From Dallia pectoralis (Eukaryota > Chordata > Actinopteri > Esociformes > Umbridae): a stretch of 64,000 nucleotides of DNA. The stretch lies in NCBI GenBank assembly GCA_029465975.1, contig CM055743.1, forward strand, positions 14,952,744 to 15,016,743. Reading direction: 5' to 3'. Positions 25,210 through 36,297 of the stretch are shown here, in pieces. The notes beneath the pieces were generated by a model, which did no database searches, was not told where the DNA came from, and was given only the letters and a program-made list of their open reading frames with translations. Position 1 is the stretch's first letter, and each line of letters starts with the position of its first letter. The position numbers were made by a program, and so were the translations under genes.

Positions 25210-28200
25210 AACACACACACAAGGCATTTATCCCGCTCTACTTAGCAGAAGATGACAAAACATGTGCACAGTCCCTAAATCTGACTCTGTGTCGTAATTG
25301 TGTCATAGCAAAACGTAAAGACATCCGGCCATATTTAGTTGGGGAGACCAGATCGCTTTACCAGATACTCTGTGAGCATTTGTCTAAAGCTGTGATGTAA
25401 TCATTGACGGGGAAGTCTATCCTGCTAATCACGTCAATAGTTCTCACAGCGCTCAAATCACTGGGTCACACCTCGGCTCAGGGATGCACTTTTTTTACTA
25501 TTGACAATTTTTTACAAAGTTATTTGAGTTTAGGTACTGTTACAGTGGACAATCATATTGAATATTAATCAGAAGAACGATTTGAAGTACAAAGGATTTA
25601 ATCTCAATTTGAAAATAAACCAAATTGATTAGTTAAGCAATAGTTACACATTTTATTGAACAGTACAAATGAGCTATCATTACTACATTAGATAAGGCAT
25701 AAAATACTCTGCCTGGAGTTCATAGTTTTTTTTACAATTAAACTATACCAGGTTTTTCATTCCACAAGCATGACACCACATGAAAGCACAGGTCCTATGT
25801 TACATAAATGCGTAGCTTTGTGGAAAAGCAAGAGTTCTATGTGGTCGATCCTCACAGAGGATTTCTGTGTGGACACAGAACAGATAAAGCACACACTCAC
25901 AGGCAGATAACTTGACTAGTGTGAGCACAGTTCCAATGATGAGACCGACCAGGACAAAGAAGTAGCTCCCCCATTCACATGACATAATGGTAATGGTCCC
26001 AATTACAGAGATCCTATGATCCCAATTACAGAGATCACACACTGTCCTGGCCAATCTATCTCTCTAACTAGACACACACACGCACACACACACACACACA
26101 GTACACACACACAAGGTCCACGCATACCTGCAAGTATTCTCAAGCGCATGCACACTCGAAAGCACACATGCAAACTGTCTGCACACTTCTTGCACAAGCA
26201 AACTCTCGGGGGCTTTGAGTTTCTGTTGAATGAAGAGCCAAAATGCCATCTGGGCCTTTAGCCGGTTGCCCTGGATCCCGGATTAAAAGTACTTTCACCG
26301 GAAACTGGACATTGAACAAACCAAGAGCAGGCTTATAGGGTCTGGGAAACTGGCCTTAATTATGTTTTCAAATCTATTAGAGTGGAGCTTCTCAGATTGC
26401 AAACAAATCAGGACATTCAAAGTAGCAAAAAGTATGTTACAGTATATGATTGGCGATTGACGCAAGGAGGAATGTACCCAACAGACTGTGGGTTTTTATT
26501 GTATAAAATAATCATAAGTCTAGAGACCGACACAAACAATAAACTAAGTTCTATATTACAGCAAATGAAAGATAATTTTTACCATGAATGTCAAAGGTAA
26601 ATCACTGTAACATCCTATCCGCGTTTCATCAATCTTATGAATGGCGAGTAACTTAAGTTGGTTTCTATAATCTTTTCTTAATCCCATTTTTAGTACTGTC
26701 CACGACGAAACGTTAACAAATAAATACTTTTAATGTGTTTTCCATTTCCACTAGGACTGTGTGTTGGCTGCTAGAATGAGTGGAAAGGGTTGTTTCTCAC
26801 TGCTTTCCGTTCAACAGAGAAACTCACAATAGAGGGTAATTAGTAGTCTTTGTTGTCTTATTCTCTGGCGCTAGCCTCAAACTCCTCTCAAGACGTTGAC
26901 CTCTGACCTCACCCCAGGGCCGGTTAACAATCCCTCCCAGCGTGTAGCCCGAAGCAGCCCGTCAATCAACCTTTGTGCGTGGCAACCCCGTGTGGTGCTC
27001 TGCATACGATTGGCTGAGAGAAAGACTGGCAAATGTAGAGCCGGGAGACATCACCTGGTGAAATCTCTCCTCAATGAGGTGACAGTGAGCGATGACAATG
27101 AGAGAGATAACAGCGGAGAGAGAAGAGGTTACGTGTGGTTCAAACTGGTCTTGAAGCTCAAGGCACTAGTTGCTACGCGGAAAACCATTACAGTGGCCAC
27201 CCTTTACGGGTCCAAGTTAATGCAATTCTACATATTTAGCATAACTACAGGGTTAGAGAACATTTTGCTGTTTTTGAAGCATTTATTTCTCCAATTGTAT
27301 ACACATATCTATGTCTTTTGCCAATGTTTATAGAGCGTGTATAGGACTTTTTGGATTTATTTTTATTTAGCGATAACTACATATCTTTTAAGCTAAATGT
27401 ATTTTCATTTGACAGGATTTTCAAAACAAATGATATCGAATGGTGCTTAAGAAATGAGATTGTAGGATTTCATTACATTACTTTTAGGGCTGTTTTGTGG
27501 ACACATAGTAAGCCTAGTTTGGTACCAAAATTCTAGCCAAATAACCTTTTTTTGGTCAAGGACTAAGCTTATTCTATACCCACAACACCAGCACTTAGGG
27601 TAACTGAGACAACTGGACCACACTTGGGCATTAAAATTAACGTTCTGATCTATATATAAGGTACCCAACAGATGGCGCTAGAGACCAAGTTGTAACAGAC
27701 TATTAATAAAATAATCCTAAATTAGTCCCACCATCACAGCGGCCACAACAGATCGATTCAAAAAAAGAATATTTGAAAACCTTTTGTTTAAAATATTTTA
27801 TATAACACATCTGAAATCTGCTCAAACCAATTGCCAAGGGAGTACAGTATTCTTTGTTGCCTTTAGCACAAGTAAAAAAAAACTTTCTGAGAAGATCTAT
27901 TAAGCTCACACAAGCAAGCAACGCATATCAAAGTCAGATATTAAATTGAAAGAAGAATCTCATGAACACAACCTGAAAGTCGATAGAAATCTTATCAATC
28001 AAAGGTTTCTGAATTAGTCAGTTTCCTTAGAGCTTTTGAAACAGCTCACGGATAAAACTACAAAGAGACATCAGGAGTGTTTAGAAAACAGTGACCGCTT
28101 AAGATGCTGTCAAGTAAACCGAGTTTTAAGGCACTTCCAAAAAAACACTACTGCAATGAATATGTGCCACAATTCAATGTAGTACATTTATTCAACTCAG

Positions 28201-28350
28201 ATATATATGCCTATAACTAGAAAACCTTCAGCATATTTTGGGGTTGGTTATTACATTAACACCATTTAGGTTACTACTAGAGGGCAAAATAATGAAAAGA
28301 AAAACGTTCAGCTGGCACTGCCAAACCCCAGGAGAAACTGGAAATAGACA
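25210..28350. other. Intergenic, no gene seen
   Basis: AT-rich DNA with a short CA repeat near 26070-26110. The open frames (for example 26896-27333, 145 codons) show no known domain and no splice context. I see no gene. Confidence 0.5.
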
Positions 28351-28584
28351 CCGCACAGAACCAGGGTCCAGGTACCATGGCGACTCGAACTCCTGCAAAC
28401 ATACGAGGGGGGTTTTATAGTCCACGAGTCCTCCGCTCTGTTGATTGGTTGATGCAGATCAGGGGCGGTCTGAGCCCAGAGTGGTCAGTGAGGTGTTGTT
28501 ATTTCTCTCCTGGTGGGTTTGCAATGATGGGTTTCCTACTTCGATCAGACTCATCACTACAGCACCAGTTTCAACACACAGCCA

Positions 28585-29285
28585 CTCAGACTACCACTGA
28601 CTCCCATATTAACATTGAATCATATGCATCCGCCACTCAGACTACCACTGACTCCCATATTGAATCATATGCATCCTCCACTCAAACTACCACTGACTCC
28701 CATATTGATACTGAATCATATGCATCATCCACTCAGACTACCACTGACTCCCATATTGAATCATATGCATCCTCCACTCAAACTACCACTGACTCCCATA
28801 TTGAATCATATGCATCCGCCACTCAGACTACCACTGACTCCCATATTGAATCATATGCATCCGCCACTCAGACTACCACTGACTCCCATATTGAATCATA
28901 TGCATCATCCACTCAGACTACCACTGACTCCCATATTGATACTGAATCATATGCATCATCCACACAGACTACCACTGACTCCCATATTGAATCATATGCA
29001 TCCGCCACTCAGACTACCACTGACTCCCATATTGAATCATATGCATCCGCCACTCAGACTACCACTGACTCCCATATTGAATCATATGCATCCTCCACTC
29101 AAACTACCACTGACTCCCATATTGATACTGAATCATATGCATCCTCCACTCAGACTACCACTGACTCCCATATTGATATTGAATCATATGCATCCTCCAC
29201 TCAAACTACCACTGACTCCCATATTGATACTGAATCATATGCATCCTCCACTCAGACTACCACTGACTCCCATACTGACATTGAG
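28585..29285 (+). repeat. 45/51-bp minisatellite derived from a LINE reading frame
   Basis: About 14 units encode a 15-residue motif, TQTTTDSHIESYAS plus one residue, with a recurring in-frame 6-bp insertion giving a DT, DI or NI dipeptide (17-residue units). The last unit runs directly into SVLDYINTCTNNV, which belongs to the LINE fragment that follows, so the array looks like tandem expansion of a segment of that LINE's ORF. It explains the 344-codon open frame at 28377-29411, which is not a host gene. Confidence 0.88.
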
Positions 29286-29900
29286 ACGTCCTCCGTCCTG
29301 GATTATATCAACACCTGCACCAACAATGTCCCCACTCAAACAAATAAAGACCTTCCCAAACCAGATGCCTTGAATGAACAGAGAGGTCAGACAACTGCTG
29401 AAGGCACGTGATGCTGCTTTCAGATCCCGTGACAAGGAGGCCTCATCCAGGGCCAACCTGATAAGGGGCATCTAGATGGCCAAACACGCCCACAAACTGA
29501 GGATCGAGGAGCATTTCCACAGAGCTCTGACCCTCTACGCATGTGGCGGAGCCTTCAAGCCATCACTGACTACCAACCCAAGCACCCTACTATATTCTTC
29601 ACTCAGCTGAGTAAACGTACGCAAGGCAGCTGGTCCTGACGTTTTTATCTGTATTTGCCTTTTGCACAATGCTTATCATTCGTACTATCCGTTTACCACT
29701 TGCACTGATGTTCTCCGCTGGTGTTGCCCTCTGCACATTTGCAATTTGCTGCATTGTTGAACGGAATACCGGTGCATCCATGTCACATGCACATCGTCAC
29801 ACTGTACTCCATATCTTTATGCACGGCTTTTGTCCTTCTGGTTGGATGCAAACTGCATGTCGCACTGTACTTGTACTGTCCAATTACAATTAAGCCGAAT
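29286..29900 (+). mobile_element. Degenerate LINE ORF2 fragment (endonuclease-RT linker, RT start, 3' tail)
   Basis: Across frames it reads VLDYINTCTNNV, KTFPNQMP, MNREVRQLLKARDAAFRSRD, RANLIRGI, MAKHAHKLRIEEHF, SLQAITDYQPKHPT and then VRKAAGPDV. This is the expected order of a fish LINE linker entering the reverse transcriptase domain (consensus RKAAGPDG). In-frame stops follow QMP and RGI. After 29645 the RT body is missing and a tail-like AT- and TTTGCAC-rich segment follows, so an internal deletion is likely. Confidence 0.75.
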
Positions 29901-30459
29901 ACGCGCGTTTTCTGAGGTTTCATTTGACATCTCGAACGTGCCCAAATGGCCAACGGTAAATGCCAGACATGATTATAATTTGTAAAGGTTAAAGTGATGG
30001 GCCAATGTGTTTAGAGAATGCGACACTGGATACATATAACTCACTGGAAAGAGTTGAAAAACTGGATGTTTTAAAGTCCTGTCTGGGAAATCCATAGCAA
30101 AATACAGTGTAAAACAGTTATATATGAGTTTACACACCATAATATCGGTGTGATACTGCCTTTTTTTTCTCACACTACTGGTTAGACTCTGATGAACAAA
30201 ACTGAACTATTTCTCAAAGCAGTACTCTTAAATGCCAGCAGAGGGCAGCAGTCTCCAAGTATATTTAATAGGGGGAAAAAACAGATACTGTAACTTTCAG
30301 GGCAGCTTACCCAACTACTACTATGAACATTTGGTTGGTTGAGTGTTACTGGCCTTCACCAACAAAATCTAGATCGTAAAGATATTTGCAAGCTATTATG
30401 TATGAGAGTCATTTAAGCACAGCGATTAGAGTCTATTCACAATTGGAAGGGTTTGAGCC

Positions 30460-30645
30460 GTCCTTCTTGAATCCCTCCTGAGGCTCCCAAGTCATTCCAT
30501 GTTATTATACTCCAGAGCCAGCACACCTGAATCAACTTGTCAACAAATTACCAGGCCCTTGACTACATGGTTCAGGGCTACAACAAAATTGCGAGATGTC
30601 TGTGGGTCCCCAGGAGAGGTTTGAGAACCGCTGAGCTAGAAAAAG
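30460..30645 (+). repeat. Interspersed repeat remnant
   Basis: CCAGGCCCTTGACTACATGG, TTCAGGGCTACAACAAAA and GGTCCCCAGGAGAGGTTTGA resemble a widespread short interspersed element in fish ('...GGTCCCCAGGACTGGGTTTGG'). Assignment is from memory. Confidence 0.45.
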
Positions 30646-30904
30646 ACCCAAGGATGATGTACAGTGAATAGATACACTCATTAAGATATAGTACGGAGGA
30701 AATTATTTCAACAGACCGTGACATTCTTAAAAAGAAGCACCCGATTGCCCTGCTGCATGAGTACTTCCATCACCGCATTCCTTGTTCAAGGATACTTCTC
30801 ATTCGCTTCTCAGGAGTTATTTGAGATGCCCTTTGTGAGACGTTCTGGGAAAACAAGATTGAAAATGTGTGTCCTACGAAGAATGTTCTTAGAAAACATT
30901 GAGT

Positions 30905-31019
<115 letters not shown>

Positions 31020-31104
31020 TAAGAGCACAGACCTCAATATGAGAAGAGATATTGTTCAGAGAGCAGTGACGCTAGCGAACACTCTGTTTATATAGAAACA
31101 CACA

Positions 31105-31890
31105 CTACGTCTCAAAGGCTTGGGGTCACGTAGAAATGTCATTGTTTTCCATCAAAACATACACAAGATTAGTTTGAATAGTATATTTAGCAAAATGCAG
31201 TGTAAATATAGAGAAATATTACAATTGAAAAAATAATTGCGTCCTAAAAAATTTGCAAGTGTAAAATACTCCATTTGCAGCAAAAACACAGGCTTGCAAA
31301 CCGTCTGCATTCTAGTTGACAAATGTCTGAGGTAACATGATGAGATTTCTACCCATGCTTCTCAAATCACCCCTAACCAGATGGATTGTCTTCTTACGCA
31401 CTCATATGAGTTGAGATCAGGTGACTGTGCTGGTCTCTCCATTATAGACAGAATGCCAGCTGACAGCTTCTTCCCTAAACAGTTCTTGCATAGTTTGGAG
31501 CTTTGCTTTGAGTCGTTGGCCTGTAGTAGGAAAAAATTGGGACCAATCAAACGCCACCTACAGGTTTTGGCATTGTGTTTCAAAATTGAGTAACTGTCTA
31601 GCTTCAAGACACCCTTTCCCTGGTACAAATATCCCACAATGACGCTACTAAAGCACCCCCAGATCATCACAGTGCCTTCAACATGCTTGACAAATGGCGC
31701 AAAGCATTTCCCAGGATTTTTATCGTTTGGTCACCGTCTTACATCTTGCTGATAACGGGCTGTTGTACATTGAAGTGGATATTCCATGAAAAAATGCCAT
31801 TGACAACATTAACAATGTATACACCGTTTTTCTGATCAGCTCGATGTTTGCTTTTCGCTCTAAAACAAGGAAGGACACCGGACATTTGAA
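31105..31890 (-). mobile_element. Tc1/mariner transposon remnant with broken transposase
   Basis: The minus frame at 31362-31670 reads MMIWGCFSSVIVGYLYQGKG, then LIGPNFFLLQANDS, KLCKNCLGKK and AGILSIMERPAQSPDLN. This is the C-terminal half of a Tc1 transposase; the family consensus has QQDNDPKH where this copy has LQANDSKQ, so the second catalytic Asp is changed. The N-terminal DNA-binding part is absent. Flanks at about 31105-31150 (GGGGTCACGTAGAAATGTCA) and 31735-31890 resemble the ends of a common fish Tc1 family. Non-autonomous fossil. Confidence 0.8.
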
Positions 31891-31899
31891 CGGTAGCGT

Positions 31900-34150
31900 A
31901 TATGAAAACATTCGTGGCCGCACAGCCGTTAACACGTCCAGATAAGCGACAGTAAACCTGCCCTTACAATTCAGCTAAGGAGCTACGACATATCCATTGA
32001 AAAACAGACACTTGTCCTTTTTTACCTGTTTTAATGAACCCTGATTACAATTTAATTACAAATGAGGGGGAAAATACAAGAGAAACGGGAAGTATAAATG
32101 TGTCATCTCTCCTTTTGAGTATTAATTAAACCCCTAAATAGTGAAAACAGAGAAAAAATACAGAAGAAGGGGAGAAATAGAGAGATGTACACTTGTCAAA
32201 TAATAACATCAAAACAGTACAATGCATTTTTCTTAATCCCCCAAAAAATGAAAATTATATATATATACACATACACAAGACCAAAAAAAGAGAATATTTC
32301 AAAACAACAGTAACGTAATAGGATTATGTGAGCCCCTCTTTTCCACGTGTCCATAATTACAAACACAACCATCTCAGTTGAAATGACAACTACTATTTGA
32401 TTTCAGCTAATAGTAAGACAGAGAAGTTGTAGTCGGTTGGAAAATACATAGTGAAACTGGAAACTACGAGCTTAGAATAGCCATGGAAAAGAGGTAGGCC
32501 ATGAGGGGTAGAAAATAACCAGTAAATAATGTTAATAAGAACGACAATAATGACAGTAATAACCTTTGGAAAATAAACAGCAATGATGATATGGAGTAAG
32601 ATTCAACATGGTAAAAAAAAAAATTAACGGTGATTTTCTCTTTGAAGCGACCAGTTGGTGAGCTGTCAGTTACGTGGTGGTACAAAAAACAGCTAGGTAG
32701 TCAACGCAACACCGACAGCCACCCACACAACCACCCACACACCCGCCCACACCAACATTACAGACTCTTACGCGGCTGGAGGGGACCAGCCAGGCACCGG
32801 CAGTGTCTTCTCAACTCACGGCAAGTCCCTTTCCACACCGAGGTTTTCTGATGTCATATCCTGCGTGGGCAGGGGTGGTTTATCAGGTTAAGAGGGAGGA
32901 GCTAAGGTGGAGGATCGTATCGCGGGTGATGTCACCTTCCCTTTCCCTCTGCTCTAGCCAGACATAGGGGTAACCACACCTCTACACCTCAGATACAGGC
33001 ACATTTATGGAGGCGGTGTGGGGCCCCTAGGATGACTTATTGGTCCCGGCCAACAGTGGCTTCATAACACCTCACAAGCATGTTGTCCTCGTGCGATCTG
33101 GTAGGTCTGGGTTGCTAAGGGACCAGGGCCGCTCGAAAAGTTGGGGGTTGGGACAACGTGCGCTGGTAGGTTGTTTTCTTTCCCCCCTCGAGTCACGATC
33201 AGATCATCTTGGTGATCCGAACTCGTGTGTCCACGAACCAAAATCTGTCAGGAATTAATTTGTGTCCCTGTCCAGTCAAACCCCTCACCAGTCACCCCTC
33301 CTGTATCGCTCATTAGTCCCCAGCGACACACACGAATGTGCTCGGACTGTTCTTGCACAAGGGTCCTTTCCAATGCAGCTCAACAGTAACACAAATATTT
33401 ACCAAAAAAATAGCATCTGCTAATTCATATCAAATTATGGAGTTCTGGAAATATAACATTTGCATTTTAATATATTCAAATAAAATAGTATATGTGTAGT
33501 ATTGGCTTAATTTCTTTAGCATCTTAAGGTATAAAAAGAAGGCAAAGCGGCAGTGTGAGGTGCCCACACAACAATTATCATCTAAGAACAGTGTGTGTGT
33601 GTGCGTGCGCACGGGGGAGGCATTTCAGGGAAATAACATCGTGTCTGTATGTGTGTGTGTGTGTGTGTGTGTGTGCGCGTGTGTGTGTCTGTGTGCGCTG
33701 TGCGTGTGCGAATCTGTGAGCAATTTTGGGCTGGGGTCATTTTAGGTAATGAGTTTAAAAAGGCACAATCTCAATTTGTTTAAATGGGCTTTTCTGTAGA
33801 CAAAGGTTATTGAAATGTAGCTAAAAAGGCTTTGTGAAGTTTTGCCTGAGTTTACCTAGGTACTAACATTTATTTCAAGGTACCATTGTTGTTTTCTTTT
33901 GCTGGGGGGCCGGAGAAAGGGAGAAGAAAACCAATGAAATTCCTTCAGTCTCATTTGAAGCATAGAACGGAACATCTAAAACTCCCTTCACTGCAAACCG
34001 CTTAACTGCTTCTTCCAAACGCTGTCTCTCTTTTGAGGCACGCTCTTGGAAAAACGCAGAGCGGATTAAATTAGGGAATTGGAGGACATCTTAGAGATAA
34101 TCTTTCAATGGCATCCCAAAAGTACGGATCAAGACCATCTCCGTTCTCCT
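31900..34150. other. Intergenic / possible erf 3' flank, no gene seen
   Basis: AT-rich with simple repeats (TG at 33593-33710). Minus-strand AATAAA signals exist (for example TTTATT on plus at 33869-33874), so part could belong to a long erf 3' UTR, but nothing marks the true end. Confidence 0.4.
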
Positions 34151-34162
34151 TAGAAGACTGTG

Positions 34163-35025
34163 CAAGCTGTCATGTAGGGTCCCAGCTTATAGTCCTAACT
34201 ATATGGGGGCGTCTCCCTGGTTTGGACCCTGTACAGTAAACAAGCTGTCATGTAGGGTCCCAGCTTATAGTCCTAACTATATGGGGGCGTCTCCCTGGTT
34301 TGGACCCTGTACAGTAAACAAGCTGTCATGTAGGGTCCCAGCTTATAGTCCTAACTATATGGGGGCGTCTCCCTGGTTTGGACCCTGTACAGTAAACAAG
34401 CTGTCATGTAGGGTCCCAGCTTATAGTCCTAACTATATGGGGGCGTCTCCCTGGTTTGGACCCTGTACAGTAAACAAGCTGTCATGTAGGGTCCCAGTTT
34501 ATAGTCCTAACTATATGGGGGCGTCTCCCTGGTTTGGACCCTGTACAGTAAACAAGCTGTCATGTAGGGTCCCAGTTTATAGTCCTAACTATATGGGGGC
34601 GTCTCCCTGGTTTGGACCCTGTACAGTAAACAAGCTGTCATGTAGGGTCCCAGTTTATAGTCCTAACTATATGGGGGCGTCTCCCTGGTTGGGACCCTGT
34701 ACAGTAAACAAGCTGTCATGTAGGGTCCCAGTTTATAGTCCTAACTATATGGGGGCGTCTCCCTGGTTTGGACCCTGTACAGTAAACAAGCTGTCATGTA
34801 GGGTCCCAGCTTATAGTCCTAACTATATGGGGGCGTCTCCCTGGTTTGGACCCTGTACAGTAAACAAGCTGTCATGTTGGGTCCCAGCTTATAGTCCTAA
34901 CTATATGGGGGCGTCTCCCTGGTTTGGACCCTGTACAGTAAACAAGCTGTCATGTTGGGTCCCAGCTTATAGTCCTAACTATATGGGGGCGTCTCCCTGG
35001 TTTGGACCCTGTACAGTAAACAAGC
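34163..35025 (+). repeat. 78-bp minisatellite (11 copies)
   Basis: Eleven near-identical 78-bp units starting CAAGCTGTCATGTAGGGTCC, also containing GGGGGCGTCTCCCTGG. The period is a multiple of three, so a 290-codon plus-strand frame (34203-35075) stays open. Substitutions between units (GCT to GTT, AGG to TGG, TTT to TTG) all change the encoded residue, which argues against selection on a protein. It lies about 700 bp beyond the erf stop and could be transcribed in a long erf 3' UTR. Confidence 0.93.
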
Positions 35026-35742
35026 GGTCCATTAAGGCCTGGTTGGTTACTGTATCGACGCCATGGCAACTGTGACTGTCACACTTGAGTGACAGGAAGG
35101 CCACGAGAGGCTACCCTGAGTCTCAAGTCTGGGCTGTCAGTATATCCACATGCTCTACAGATCCGGAACCACCCGCATGACATTCAGATCTGCGCCTCAC
35201 CTGGGGCCTAGTATCAACGTGAAGGACAGAAGGCTCAGCGAGGCCCCTGCCGGAAGGTCCCGGGGTTACACGGCAAACGCAAGAAAGGCCTCCGACCGCC
35301 GAACGGTGACTGAGCAGTTCGTAAACGATTAGCGGGTACAGACAGGCACCTCTGTAATCTCGTTTTTTCGGGGCAGTGGTCGCAGACACAAGACGCTCAT
35401 AAGACGCGAGCGGATATTAACGAGGATCTTTCCCCGTCTGTGTTTAATGCATCCCTGAAAGGCTAATATGAACTCTGGGCGGGTTAACGGGGACCAGGCC
35501 GAGGCCCCTGAAGACACTGTACAGGTCTGGTTTACATTAGATGTCAGTATTCATACATGTCGATATATATACAGTGTACAGCCGTGTTTAGTGTCTGGCT
35601 CACAGCATGATAAAGCTGTGTGTTTGAACAGGGAGTGAAGAGGCCCTCCACACGTATACGTGCGGTCTACGTGTCTGCTTTGCTATGCGAGGGATATATT
35701 GTGCGGCCATGTCATGTCGTTGTGTGTGTGTGAGTCCCAGCA

Positions 35743-36297
35743 TCAGCAGGTTCCGTGGTTCTCCAGTGACAGCTGGGCCGTTGCTCTCTGTAGCTCGGAG
35801 CTGGCCCTGCGCTGGGCCGGAGGGCCTCCCTGGCCGAGGCAGGGGCTTTTCCTGAGCCCGTCCACGTTCCCGGGCTCCCTCGCGGCCGGTTCCGCCTCGT
35901 CTTTCTCCGCCCGCACCTTCTTGTCCTCGGCGTCTTCGCGCTCGCCATCGGCCTCCATCTTTTGGTCCTCGCTCCAGCGACGCTTGAAGCGCTGCTTGAG
36001 GGGGATGCACAGGGTGCCGCCGGGGCTGATGGGAGGTGGCGGCTCACTCTTCAGGCCCAGCAGGGTCAGGGTCAGGGGACCCATGGGAGGGGCGGCGGGG
36101 GTTTTGAACACATCCTCGTCCAGGTCGTCCTCGGCGATGGCTCCCAGGGCGCCGTTGGCGACAGTGGGCGGGGCGCTCCCGTTGGCCGGGTAAGGAGAGG
36201 CAAAAACGTCGCCTTCGTCGTCCGGCAGCTCGTCCTCCTCGCTGATGTCGGTCACCTCCACCTCCTCCTCGGACTCCATGTCGGAGATGGGCTCCAC
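35743..36297 (-). CDS. erf: erf exon 5: C-terminal repression region
   Basis: This 555-bp exon covers residues 418-601 and the stop. The acceptor is CTTCGTCCAG/GTGGAG. It encodes VEPISDMESEEEVEVTDISE, DVFKTPAAPP, CIPLKQRFKRRWSEDQKME, EDKKVRAE and the end ASSELQRATAQLSLENHGTC. Human ERF has GGPLTPRRVSSDLQ near its end; this copy has GGPPAQRRASSELQ, so the Thr-Pro of T526 is Ala-Gln (about 578-579). Confidence 0.95.
   Translation of the reverse strand: MEPISDMESEEEVEVTDISEEDELPDDEGDVFASPYPANGSAPPTVANGALGAIAEDDLDEDVFKTPAAPPMGPLTLTLLGLKSEPPPPISPGGTLCIPLKQRFKRRWSEDQKMEADGEREDAEDKKVRAEKDEAEPAAREPGNVDGLRKSPCLGQGGPPAQRRASSELQRATAQLSLENHGTC

Noticed and set aside
28377..29411. 344-codon Ser/Thr-rich frame that looks like a secreted or mucin-like repeat protein
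   Set aside because: Its C-terminal part is LINE linker sequence and its repeats are an expanded LINE segment; the N-terminal 60 codons match nothing.
31362..31670. Active Tc1 transposase
   Set aside because: Lacks the N-terminal half, has a changed catalytic-region Asp and no intact terminal repeats.
34203..35075. 290-codon repeat protein
   Set aside because: A minisatellite with a 26-codon period; variation between units is non-synonymous and no splice or start context supports it.
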